The notes under the pieces were generated by a model, which saw only the letters and a program-made list of their open reading frames with translations, was not told the origin of the DNA and ran no database searches. From contig CAVRBW010000018.1 of the NCBI GenBank assembly GCA_963719325.1, positions 12,450 to 76,449 of the forward strand: DNA of 64,000 nt, written 5' to 3'. A program made the translations under genes and the position numbers. The DNA is from DATBLE01 sp963719325 (GTDB lineage: Bacteria; Actinomycetota; Thermoleophilia; Gaiellales; Gaiellaceae). Positions 19,466 to 27,103 of the stretch are shown here, one piece after another (the stretch's first letter is position 1; each line of letters starts with the position of its first letter).

Positions 19466-19479
19466 CTGGTTTCCCCGTG

Positions 19480-20748
19480 TTAAGTGCCCTCGTCCCAGGA
19501 GGCGAGGTACTTGGCCTGCTCCTCCGTCAGCTGATCGATGTCGATCCCCATCGTCGCCAGCTTGAGGCGCGCGATCTCGCGGTCGATCTCGTCCGGCACC
19601 GGATAGACCTTCCGCTCGAGCGAGGCGGCGTGCTGCACCGCATACTCGGCCCCGAGCGCCTGGTTTGCGAAGGACATGTCCATCACGAGCGCCGGGTGAC
19701 CTTCGGCCGCGCTCAGGTTGACGAGGCGCCCCTCGGCGATGAGGTAGAGCCGCCGTCCGTCCTCGAGCGTGAACTCCTCGACGAACTCGCGCGCCTGACG
19801 GGTCTCGGCGGCGAGCGCCCGCAGGGCCGGCTTGTCGATCTCGACGTCGAAATGGCCGGTGTTGGAGAGGATCGCGCCGTCCTTCATCCGCTTCATGTGA
19901 TCGGCCGTGATCACGCCCTTGTCGCCCGTGGCCGTGCAGAAGATGTCTCCGATCGCGGCGGCGCGATCCATCGGCAGCACCTCGAAGCCGTCCATCGCCG
20001 CCTCGAGCGCACGCATCGGATCGACCTCTGTGACGATCACATGTGAGCCCATCCCGCGTGCCCGAGAGGCGACGCCGCGACCGACCCAGCCGTAGCCGCC
20101 GACGACGAAGCGCTTGCCGGCGAGCAGCACGTTCGTCGCTCGGATGATCCCGTCGATCGTCGACTGGCCCGTTCCGTAGCGATTGTCGAAGAGGTGCTTC
20201 GTCTTCGCCTCGTTGACGGCGATGATCGGGAAGCCGAGCTTGCCGTCGGCCTCGAGCGCCTTCAGGCGGATCACGCCCGTGGTCGTCTCCTCGGTGCCGG
20301 CGATGATGTCGCCGAGCTGCTCGCGCCGGGCCGAGTGCAGGACGCCGATGACGTCGGCGCCGTCGTCCATCGTCAGCTGAGGCTTGTGATCGACAGCAGC
20401 CTCGATGTGCGAGTAGTAGGTGTCGTTGTCCTCGCCCTTGATCGCAAAGGCCGCGATGTCGTACTCCTGGACGAGCGCCGCGGCGACGTCGTCCTGCGTC
20501 GAGAGCGGATTCGACGCGCAGAGCACGACGTCCGCCCCGCCAGCCTTGAGCGTTCGAGCCAGGTTCGCGGTCTCCGTCGTAACGTGCAGGCACGCGGAGA
20601 TCCGGTAGCCGCTCAGCGGCTGCTCGCGCTCGAAGCGCTCGCGGATCGCGGCGAGAACCGGCATCTGCCGGTCGGCCCATTGAATGCGGCGAACGCCCTC
20701 GGGGGCGAGCGCCAGGTCCTTGACGTCGTATCGCTTCGTCGTTGCCAT
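19480..20748 (-). CDS. ahcY: adenosylhomocysteinase
   Basis: NAD-dependent S-adenosylhomocysteine hydrolase, 422 residues; clears the by-product inhibitor of methyltransferases and returns homocysteine for MetH. Diagnostic blocks: GYRISACLHVTTETANLART, the catalytic segment FDNRYGTGQSTIDGIIRATN (Lys of NEAKTKH just before), NAD-binding VVGGYGWVGRGVASRA, and SNTGHFDVEID. Length is that of the form without the extra plant/animal-type insertion. It lies 21 bases behind the MerR gene, so both are probably on one transcript, and is followed by the palindrome at 19437. Confidence 0.97.
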   Translation of the reverse strand: MATTKRYDVKDLALAPEGVRRIQWADRQMPVLAAIRERFEREQPLSGYRISACLHVTTETANLARTLKAGGADVVLCASNPLSTQDDVAAALVQEYDIAAFAIKGEDNDTYYSHIEAAVDHKPQLTMDDGADVIGVLHSARREQLGDIIAGTEETTTGVIRLKALEADGKLGFPIIAVNEAKTKHLFDNRYGTGQSTIDGIIRATNVLLAGKRFVVGGYGWVGRGVASRARGMGSHVIVTEVDPMRALEAAMDGFEVLPMDRAAAIGDIFCTATGDKGVITADHMKRMKDGAILSNTGHFDVEIDKPALRALAAETRQAREFVEEFTLEDGRRLYLIAEGRLVNLSAAEGHPALVMDMSFANQALGAEYAVQHAASLERKVYPVPDEIDREIARLKLATMGIDIDQLTEEQAKYLASWDEGT

Positions 20749-20769
20749 CGAAATCCTCTCAGTTCGGGT

Positions 20770-21090
20770 TTACGCGACCAGGAGTCGCTCGTGCTTGCGC
20801 TGTTCCCATTCGAGTGCGCTGTGGGCGCCGGAGAGCCATGTATGGACGGCGTCACGGAGCCCCGGCTCGCTTCGCAGGCGCGCGGCGAACGCGAGCTCGG
20901 CCAACTCGACGCCGAACTGCGCCCGCAACTCGCGCAGCGACCGCAGCTGGTTCAGCTCGCGAACACCGTACAGCCGATAGCCGGAGGGCCGTCGAGCTGG
21001 GACGACCAGCCCGGTCTGCTCGAGATATCGAAGCATGCGCGCGGACCAGCCGGTCCGGCGGGCAGCCTCCGAGACGGTGCAGCCGTTCAC
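20770..21090 (-). CDS. MerR-family transcriptional regulator (short)
   Basis: DNA-binding regulator, 106 residues. The N-terminal winged helix is typical of MerR (CTVSEAARRTGWSARMLRYL, then EQTGLVVPARRPSGYRLYG), followed by a helix with no sizeable effector domain and no metal-binding cysteines. Position directly upstream of ahcY suggests control of the methyl cycle; this is inference from neighbourhood only. The GTG start overlaps the TGA of the phosphatase gene (GTGA). Confidence 0.88.
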   Translation of the reverse strand: MNGCTVSEAARRTGWSARMLRYLEQTGLVVPARRPSGYRLYGVRELNQLRSLRELRAQFGVELAELAFAARLRSEPGLRDAVHTWLSGAHSALEWEQRKHERLLVA

Positions 21091-21759
21091 GCACGCAACC
21101 TTATCACAAGCGTGTCAAGGTCGTCGAGTGACGCGCCTCCGCCGAGCAGGTAGCCCTCGACGTCCAGATCCGCGAGCACCTCGGCCATGGTCGTCCCTGC
21201 AGGGGTGGTGACCCTCCGCCGCCGCTCTCGCTCCCACTCGTCCGGCGCCGATTCGCACCAGCGCGCGTTGTGCGCCGCCCAGCTCGCGTCGCTGAGCGCG
21301 TGGTCGCCGGCGATCGTCTCGAGCGAGACGCCCGCCAGCCGAAGCATCAGGCCGCACACCAGCCCGGTGCGATCGCGGCCACCGAGGCAATGGACGACGA
21401 CGGGCTCGTCCGCACGGGCAACGGTCACGACGGCTTCCGTCAGCTCTCGCTGGAAGCCGCCGAGCAGCCCGACGTACGCGTCGCGCATCGAGGGCCACTC
21501 CCAAACGACGGGTACTCGGCGTCCCGGCATCGGCTGCCGGACGATCTCGATCGGAACGTCAGCCGGCGGGTCGTCCTCGACCTCGTCGTCGCCGCGCAGG
21601 TCGATCGCCAGCCGCACTCCGTAGTCGACGAGCGCCTGCCAGCCGAGGTCGCTCAAACCGCGGATCGAGTCGGCCCGGACGCAGACGCCGAAACGCGTCT
21701 GCCCTCCGCTGTCGAGCGGGAGCCCTCCGAGATCGCGAACGTTGATGCAGCCGTCCCAC
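21087..21759 (-). CDS. tyrosine-protein phosphatase-like protein (start unresolved)
   Basis: Predicted Tyr/Ser phosphatase of the PTP-like family. The catalytic P-loop HCLGGRDRTG is complete, and the N-terminal family block NVRDLGGLPLDSGG is visible upstream. The coding frame extends to about 21757 yet contains no ATG, GTG or TTG before the conserved block; a TTG at 21656 lies too far in. If the GGG run at 21755-21757 (coding strand) were one base shorter, a GTG at 21759 would open the frame, the same kind of error seen in other genes here. It is followed by the MerR gene with a 4-base overlap; substrate unknown. Confidence 0.78.
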
Positions 21760-21783
21760 GCGAGGACGCGCTGGGTCCGGTGC

Positions 21784-22200
21784 TCAGGGCTCGCTTGTGC
21801 CCTCTCGACCGTAGTTGTCCTCCAGCCGCACGACGTCGTCGAGCTGCGGCGTCGAGACCTCGAGGATGCGCGTGTCCTCCAGTGCGGTCACGCGGTGTAC
21901 GGTGCCGGGCCGGTACCGGAAGGCCTCGCCGACCCCGACGATCGCCTGTTCCAGGAGCGTCTCCCCCGCCTTGCCGAGCTCGAGCCTCGCCCGCCCCTCC
22001 AGGATGTACCAGGACTCGTCCTTCTCGTTGTGAAACTGCAGGCTCAGCGACTGGCCCGCGCGGACGAAGAGGATCTTCCCGGCATAGTCCTCGCTGAGCG
22101 CCCAGATCAGCTCCGAGCCCCACGGTTTCTCCACCGTACGCGGGGCAAAGACGAAGCGGTCGATGCCGGTCAGGTTCGGCGACGAGAGGTCTGGCGGCAC
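21784..22200 (-). CDS. cupin-domain protein, mannose-6-phosphate isomerase type II-like
   Basis: Single-domain cupin, 138 residues, like the C-terminal half of bifunctional mannose-1-phosphate guanylyltransferase/mannose-6-phosphate isomerases. Blocks: VEKPWGSELIWALSE, KILFVRAGQSLSLQFHNEK with the metal-binding His, SWYILEGRARLELG, and RYRPGTVHRVTAL with the second metal-binding His. A role in GDP-mannose or related sugar supply fits the neighbouring nucleotidyltransferase. The start is a GTG at 22200. A pure sugar-sensing or isomerase-like cupin cannot be excluded. Confidence 0.82.
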   Translation of the reverse strand: MPPDLSSPNLTGIDRFVFAPRTVEKPWGSELIWALSEDYAGKILFVRAGQSLSLQFHNEKDESWYILEGRARLELGKAGETLLEQAIVGVGEAFRYRPGTVHRVTALEDTRILEVSTPQLDDVVRLEDNYGREGTSEP

Positions 22201-22274
22201 GGCATGGCGATCCTACGCCTCCGACGGTTGGTCGGAAACCCCGTCGTCGCCGTCGCCGCAGTGGCGGTGGCCGA

Positions 22275-22970
22275 TCAACCGTCCAGCCACTCCGGGTGGG
22301 CAGAAACGTGCTCCTGGGCACGGCGCAGCTCCTTCGGCGTGTTCACCGTCAGCCACAGGCCCTCGTGGCGAAAGGCGTGTAAGCGGCCCTCCGCAGCGAG
22401 CTCGGGAAACGCAGTCGACTCGTGATCCCCCTGATCCGGGAACCGTTCGATCGCCTCGGCCGAGAGAACGTAGATGCCGCAGTTCACCCAGTAGGGAATT
22501 CGTCCGCCTTCGCTGAAGCCGGTGATCACGTCGTCGTCGCCCACTTCGACGACTCCGAACGGCGAGGCAGGGCGTGCAACCGCCACGGTGGCGGCGGCGC
22601 TCGTCTCCCGATGCCGAGCGAGGAGTGCGCCGAAGTCGACGTCGACCAGCTCGTCGCCGTTCAGCGCGAAGACGTCGCCGTCCTCGCGGCGCTGCCTCGC
22701 GGCAAACTTGATCCCGCCACCGCGACCGAGCCGCTCCGGCTCCTCGGCGCACGCGATCTCGGCGCCGAAGCCGGCCAGCTCCGCGGCGAACTGCTCTCCC
22801 TGTCCGGCTGCGCACGAGACGATCACTCGTTCGACACCCGCCCGAGCAAGCCGTCCGACCTGATACGCGGCCAGCGCCTTGCCCGCAACCGGCACGAGCG
22901 ACTTCGGCCGTCCACCCGCCGCATCGCCGAGGCGCTCGGCCTTGCCGCCTGCCAGGACGATCGCTTCCAC
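22275..22970 (-). CDS. NTP-transferase family sugar nucleotidyltransferase
   Basis: 231 residues, related to mannose-1-phosphate guanylyl- and glucose-1-phosphate transferases. MEAIVLAGGKAERLGDAAGG is the nucleotide loop, followed by KSLVPVAGKALAAYQV; VFALNGDELVDVDF holds the catalytic Asp; YWVNCGIYVLSAEAI and EGLWLTVNTPKELRRA complete the fold. Together with the cupin and the downstream-type dehydrogenase it suggests an activated sugar for envelope glycans. Its GTG start is preceded by a 31-nt leader shared with prmC. Confidence 0.87.
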   Translation of the reverse strand: MEAIVLAGGKAERLGDAAGGRPKSLVPVAGKALAAYQVGRLARAGVERVIVSCAAGQGEQFAAELAGFGAEIACAEEPERLGRGGGIKFAARQRREDGDVFALNGDELVDVDFGALLARHRETSAAATVAVARPASPFGVVEVGDDDVITGFSEGGRIPYWVNCGIYVLSAEAIERFPDQGDHESTAFPELAAEGRLHAFRHEGLWLTVNTPKELRRAQEHVSAHPEWLDG

Positions 22971-22973
22971 TAC

Positions 22974-23004
22974 GAGCTCCTGGCGCAGTGAGCAGTTGTG
23001 TCCC
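22974..23004 (-). repeat. leader repeat, copy 1 (also upstream of prmC)
   Basis: On the coding strand a stretch including CACAACTGCTCACTGCG and ending at the site GGAGCTC lies a few bases before the start of the nucleotidyltransferase. The same 31-nt stretch, 27 of 31 bases identical, precedes prmC at 57922-57952. It contains the ribosome-binding site of both genes. Confidence 0.6.
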
Positions 23005-23023
23005 GACGACCCATTCCGTCGGG
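23002..23023 (-). terminator. hairpin after the dehydrogenase gene
   Basis: Stem CCCGACG/CGTCGGG with an 8-nt loop, starting 3 bases past the stop of the dehydrogenase gene. There is no U-tract, so it is a possible terminator or mRNA-end stabiliser only. Confidence 0.45.
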
Positions 23024-23025
23024 GC

Positions 23026-24357
23026 TCAGGAAAGGAGCTTGGCGCCGGGCTCTGCGGTCTCCGGCAGCGACGCGAACGGCGAAACGGCGCGCCCCATCGC
23101 CTCGTACACGAACCCTGCAGCCCTCAAGGCTCCCGCGTCCAGGTGGTTGCGACCGTCGATGACCACTGGTGTCCGCATGGTCTCGCGCAGCTCGCTCCAG
23201 GGGAGATCGCGGAGCTCAGGCCATTCGGTCACGATCACGGCTGCATCCGCCCCCTTGATCGCGTCCACGGCGGAGTCCACGAGCTCGATCCCGCGCGGCA
23301 CCCTGCTCGCCTCCGCGACCGGATCCCAACCCACGACGTCAGCCCCTTCGGCGAGTAGACGCGCGGCCAGCACATTGCTCGGCGCCTCGCGAAGGTCATC
23401 CGTATTCGGCTTGAAGGCGAGCCCGAGCAAAGCGACGCGCTTACCACGCAACGAGCCGAGGTGCCTCTGAAGCTTGGCAACCGGTCGCCGCATTTGCAGC
23501 TCGTTCACCTCCATCACCGCAGTCACGACGTGAAAGTGGTATCCCGAGTTGCCCGCGAGCAGCTTCAGGAAAGACATGTCCTTCGGGAAGCAGGCACCGC
23601 CGTAGCCGATCCCGGCGCGGAGGTAGTGCGTGCCGATTCGGCGGTCCAGCCCCATCCCCTGGGCCACGTTCTCGACGTCGGCACCGACCAGCTCGCACAC
23701 GTTCGCGATCTCGTTGATGAAGCTGATCCGGGTGGCGAGGTAGGCGTTTGCCGCCAGCTTCACCATCTCCGCAGACGGGACGTCCATCCTCACGATCGGC
23801 GCGCCGAGACTCTGGTGCAGTGCTCCGACCGCCTCGCCGTCAGCCTCCTCGAACGAGCCGACGACTACCCGGTCCGATTCCATGAAGTCCCGCACGGCCG
23901 TGCCTTCGGCGAGGAACTCAGGGCACGACGCGTATCCGATCTGGGTCAGGCCGCGAGCATCGAGCGTCGCGCGCACCTTGTCGCCCGTGCCGACCGGCAC
24001 CGTGCTCTTCATCACGAGCACCGCGTGACCGATCGTCTGGGGCAGCTCGTCGATCACCGACCAGACCGCCGACAGATCGGCGTCGCCGGAGTGGGTCGGC
24101 GGAGTGCCGACGCAGACGAACAGGAACTCGCTGTCGGCGACCGCTTCCTCCATCGAGAGCGTGAACGAGAGCCGATCGGCGTTCGCCGCGATCAGCTCCT
24201 CCAATCCGGGCTCGAAGAAGGGCACTCGTCCCGCCTTCAACGCGGCGATCCGCTCCTCTGCGATGTCGCGGAGCACGACCGTGTGGCCGAGCTCGGCCAG
24301 GCAGACGGCGCTGACGAGCCCCGCATAGCCGGCACCGAAGAATGCGATCCGTGCCAT
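23026..24357 (-). CDS. UDP-glucose/GDP-mannose dehydrogenase family protein
   Basis: NAD-dependent four-electron oxidation of a UDP- or GDP-hexose to the uronic acid, 443 residues. N-terminal Rossmann domain (ARIAFFGAGYAGLVSAVCLA), TPPTHSGDADLSAV, STVPVGTGDKV, catalytic Cys in GYGGACFPKDMSFL near residue 262, and the C-terminal UDP-binding domain (LGLAFKPNTDDLREAPS). Most like UDP-glucose 6-dehydrogenase, which would feed glucuronic acid to envelope polymers. The ATG at 24357 begins the Rossmann block; an apparent longer frame upstream is the wrong frame of the LCP gene. Confidence 0.93.
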   Translation of the reverse strand: MARIAFFGAGYAGLVSAVCLAELGHTVVLRDIAEERIAALKAGRVPFFEPGLEELIAANADRLSFTLSMEEAVADSEFLFVCVGTPPTHSGDADLSAVWSVIDELPQTIGHAVLVMKSTVPVGTGDKVRATLDARGLTQIGYASCPEFLAEGTAVRDFMESDRVVVGSFEEADGEAVGALHQSLGAPIVRMDVPSAEMVKLAANAYLATRISFINEIANVCELVGADVENVAQGMGLDRRIGTHYLRAGIGYGGACFPKDMSFLKLLAGNSGYHFHVVTAVMEVNELQMRRPVAKLQRHLGSLRGKRVALLGLAFKPNTDDLREAPSNVLAARLLAEGADVVGWDPVAEASRVPRGIELVDSAVDAIKGADAAVIVTEWPELRDLPWSELRETMRTPVVIDGRNHLDAGALRAAGFVYEAMGRAVSPFASLPETAEPGAKLLS

Positions 24358-24383
24358 CCGCGTAAGCCTACTTCGACAGCGAC

Positions 24384-26238
24384 CTACTTCACCTTGAGCG
24401 GCTTCAAGCCTTTGGCGATTGCGATCATCGTCTCGTTTGACAGGTTGTCGAGCAGCGAGTTGATGACCCAGTAGCTCGCCCCTTTGTACCGGAGCACGAT
24501 CATGTGCAGCTTCGAGCCGCTGTAGTAGAAGTCGTAGGCTCGCCCGCCGAGGACGTGCCGGAAGCTGCGGTCGGCGAGAACGGGGGCGTCGGTCCAGTCG
24601 GTCTGCTCGATCCCCCAGTACGTCGCGCCGGCGGTACGGAAGACGAGGCGTACGGCCCTGCTGGAGCCGTTCACCCGGTAGATCCGCTGCGGCTTCACCC
24701 GATCCGGCGCGGACGAGCTCTCGATCACCGTCGGCGACATCAGCCGGAACGGAACCTTCTTCTGCGCGTCGCGGAGCGGCCCCACGGCTGTCGTACGGAT
24801 TCGAGACCACGTGGGCCGGCTCCCGCTTGGTCGGCGTCCGAGACGGAGGGGCCGGCGCGATCGAGCCCTTGAACGTCTGTCCGACGACCACGACGACCAT
24901 CGCGCTGTTGCCGAGCGGCGCGATCCGAGACGGCATCCGCTTGACATCCGCGGGTGCGAACAGCTTCGCCACCGACGACGCTGCGGCCTTTGACTGCTTG
25001 ACGTGCGGATCCCAGTAGACGGTGGTGTGGAAGTACCCGAAGCTCGGCGCGTTCCCGGTGGCATTCGGCGGCGGCTGCAGGATCCGATATCCACGCTGGG
25101 ACAGCGCGTAGCCGGCGCTGCCCGCCGAACCGGCCACGCCGTTTCCGTTCAGGACGGTGATCGTCGTCTTGTCGGGCGCAGGCGTCTTGGTCTTCACCTT
25201 CTGGCCGAGCGCGACGCTGGTCGCGACGCTCGCCGCCTCGACGTCGGGCGTCAACCAGTCCTGGACGGCGGTCTGGATGTTCGACGGGTCGGTCCTCAGG
25301 TCGGCGTAGCCCGTCAGACCCTCGATCTGCGTCTGGAAGAAGTGACCTGGCGGCAGACCGAGGATGAACCGCGCATAGCTGAGGATCGTCTTCCCCGAGA
25401 CGTCTCCGCCGCCGCCGGACGCCACCTCCATGTTCTTGACCAGCGCGCGGATGATCCCCGGTGCCTTGAGCAGGGAGAAGTTGTGCGCGAACCGGTACTT
25501 CACCGCCTTCACGAACTGCTGCTGGCGCGCAACACGGTAGAAGTCGGAGTCGGTGTGGCGGTAGCGGACGTAGTCGAGGGCGCTGCCGCCGGTGAGCAGC
25601 TGGTAGCCCGGCTGCAGGTTGATCTTCGCGTACCCGAACGTCGGGCTCAGGCCTGCGTTGTCGTTGTAGTAGCGCCGGTCGATGTCGATCCAGACACCGC
25701 CGAGCTTGTTCACGACCTGCTTGAACCCGCGGAAGTTGACCGTGATCAGGTAGTTGATCGGGAGGCCGATCAGGTCATGCACGGTCTGCACCGTCCCCTT
25801 CGCGCCGCAGTTCGCGTACGCGGCGTTGATCTTCTGCGTGAAGGGGGCCTGGCCGGGACAGTGGATGCTGACAATCATGTCGCGCGGGAAGGAGAGCATC
25901 GAGATGCTCTCTGTCTCCGGATCGGTGCGGAGCAGCATCACGGTGTCGGAGCGCGACGGAGTTCCTCCCGCCTCGTTCGCCCGGTGGTCGTAGCCGATCA
26001 CGAGCGCGATCGCCGCGTGTCCCGGCGCCGGCACGTCGCCGAGGAACTGCTTCGCGGACTTCACGTCCGCCGAGCGGGCCTGAACGGCCGCGACGACGTC
26101 CTCGTGCAGCCACAGGTAGACGCCCGCGACCCCGCCGACGGCGAGGACGAGAACGACGATCGCGACCCAGCCCAAAGCTCGGCCGACCAGGCGGGCGGTC
26201 GAGCGTCGAGCCGGGTCGGGTTGCCTGTACCGCCTCAT
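24384..26238 (-). CDS. LytR-CpsA-Psr (LCP) glycopolymer ligase with extra C-terminal domain, one frameshift
   Basis: Membrane-anchored enzyme that attaches lipid-linked glycopolymers to peptidoglycan; about 617 residues. Order: cytoplasmic tail, transmembrane helix (VAIVVLVLAVGGVAGVYLWL, about 26-45), LCP catalytic domain (IGYDHRANEAGGTPSRSDT, MLSFPRDMIVSI with the catalytic Arg-Asp, DYVRYRHTDSDFYRVARQQQ), LytR_C domain (ITVLNGNGVAGSAG), then a basic Pro-rich linker. There the frame breaks: one base too many in GGGG (24780-24783). In the next frame a further ~130-residue domain follows, including GATYWGIEQTDW and YWVINSLLDNLSNETMI. The start ATG 26238 is chosen by topology. It lies upstream of the dehydrogenase gene. 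Confidence 0.9.
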
Positions 26239-26446
26239 CGGGGTGAGCACAGACGGCGGCAGAACCGAGTGCCCGTTCCCCTCGAGGCCGTTGGCCCGAC
26301 CGATTCCTCGCTTGAGCGTGGTCCGCAATGCGCTTCGTTCGAAAAATGAGACGCGCCCCGAACGAGGCGCCGCCGCAGGTCAGGATACCCAAGGCCGCCG
26401 CCGGCTCAGTGTCCCGCCGGTGGCCGATCGAGTGACTCGTTCGTGC

Positions 26447-27103
26447 CTAGCCCGCGCGTTTGGCGACGCGACCGACGAGCGCTTGCTCCAGCGAGGCGGG
26501 CAGCGCTCCCCCGATTCCCACAAAGATCATCGCTGCGTCGATGCGCGCCCGGTTGAAGAGGACGAGGTCGATTGCAAACCGCACGGTCTGAGTCTGGACG
26601 GCGATTGTGCCGGTGAGCCGGTACGCATTCGATCGGTCGCCATACTTCGGGAAGTCGAGCGCGCCGACCCTGGCGATCTTGACCGCCTTGGGGTTGCCGG
26701 TTCCTTTCCGGAAGATCTCCGCAAAACACGCCGGGAGCGTCGGCTTCGCGACCCGGGAGTAGGCGCTCTTGGCCATTCCGATGCTCTTGAACACGCCGGT
26801 CGAGAGCGATACGAACGAGCCGTCCTGACGGGTGAAATCGGGCGATTCGTAGTGGCCGGTCTCGATCAGATCGGACTGATCCGGGTTGTAGCTCGAGCAG
26901 CGAGGGTTCGACCCGCTGTCAGGCCCGGACGGCTTCGCCGTCCAGCCCCGTCCGAGATCGGCGAGCCTGAGCGACGCCGCGCGGGCGCGAGCCTGGTCGG
27001 CCTTCGTCAGCCGCTTCTGCGGCTCGCCGTTCGCCGCCAGCGAGACCGGGACCACGACCAAGGCCAGGACCCCGAGAAGTATCGCCCGCCTCAACATCCT
27101 CAT
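26447..27103 (-). CDS. secreted protein of unknown function
   Basis: 218 residues with a signal peptide (MRMLRRAILLGVLALVVVPVSLAA) and no later membrane segment. The mature part has two Cys (in NPRCSSYNPDQSD and PACFAEIFRKG), a Trp/Lys-rich N-terminal block and a C-terminal helix VRFAIDLVLFNRARIDAAM. The pattern resembles small extracellular proteins of actinobacteria with no known role. Its ATG overlaps the metH stop (ATGA), so it is coupled to metH although no link in function is evident. Confidence 0.72.
   Translation of the reverse strand: MRMLRRAILLGVLALVVVPVSLAANGEPQKRLTKADQARARAASLRLADLGRGWTAKPSGPDSGSNPRCSSYNPDQSDLIETGHYESPDFTRQDGSFVSLSTGVFKSIGMAKSAYSRVAKPTLPACFAEIFRKGTGNPKAVKIARVGALDFPKYGDRSNAYRLTGTIAVQTQTVRFAIDLVLFNRARIDAAMIFVGIGGALPASLEQALVGRVAKRAG

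Noticed and set aside
23026..26328. Single 1100-residue fusion of LCP ligase and dehydrogenase
   Set aside because: The middle third is out-of-frame protein; a one-base shift separates two normal genes with their own start and stop.
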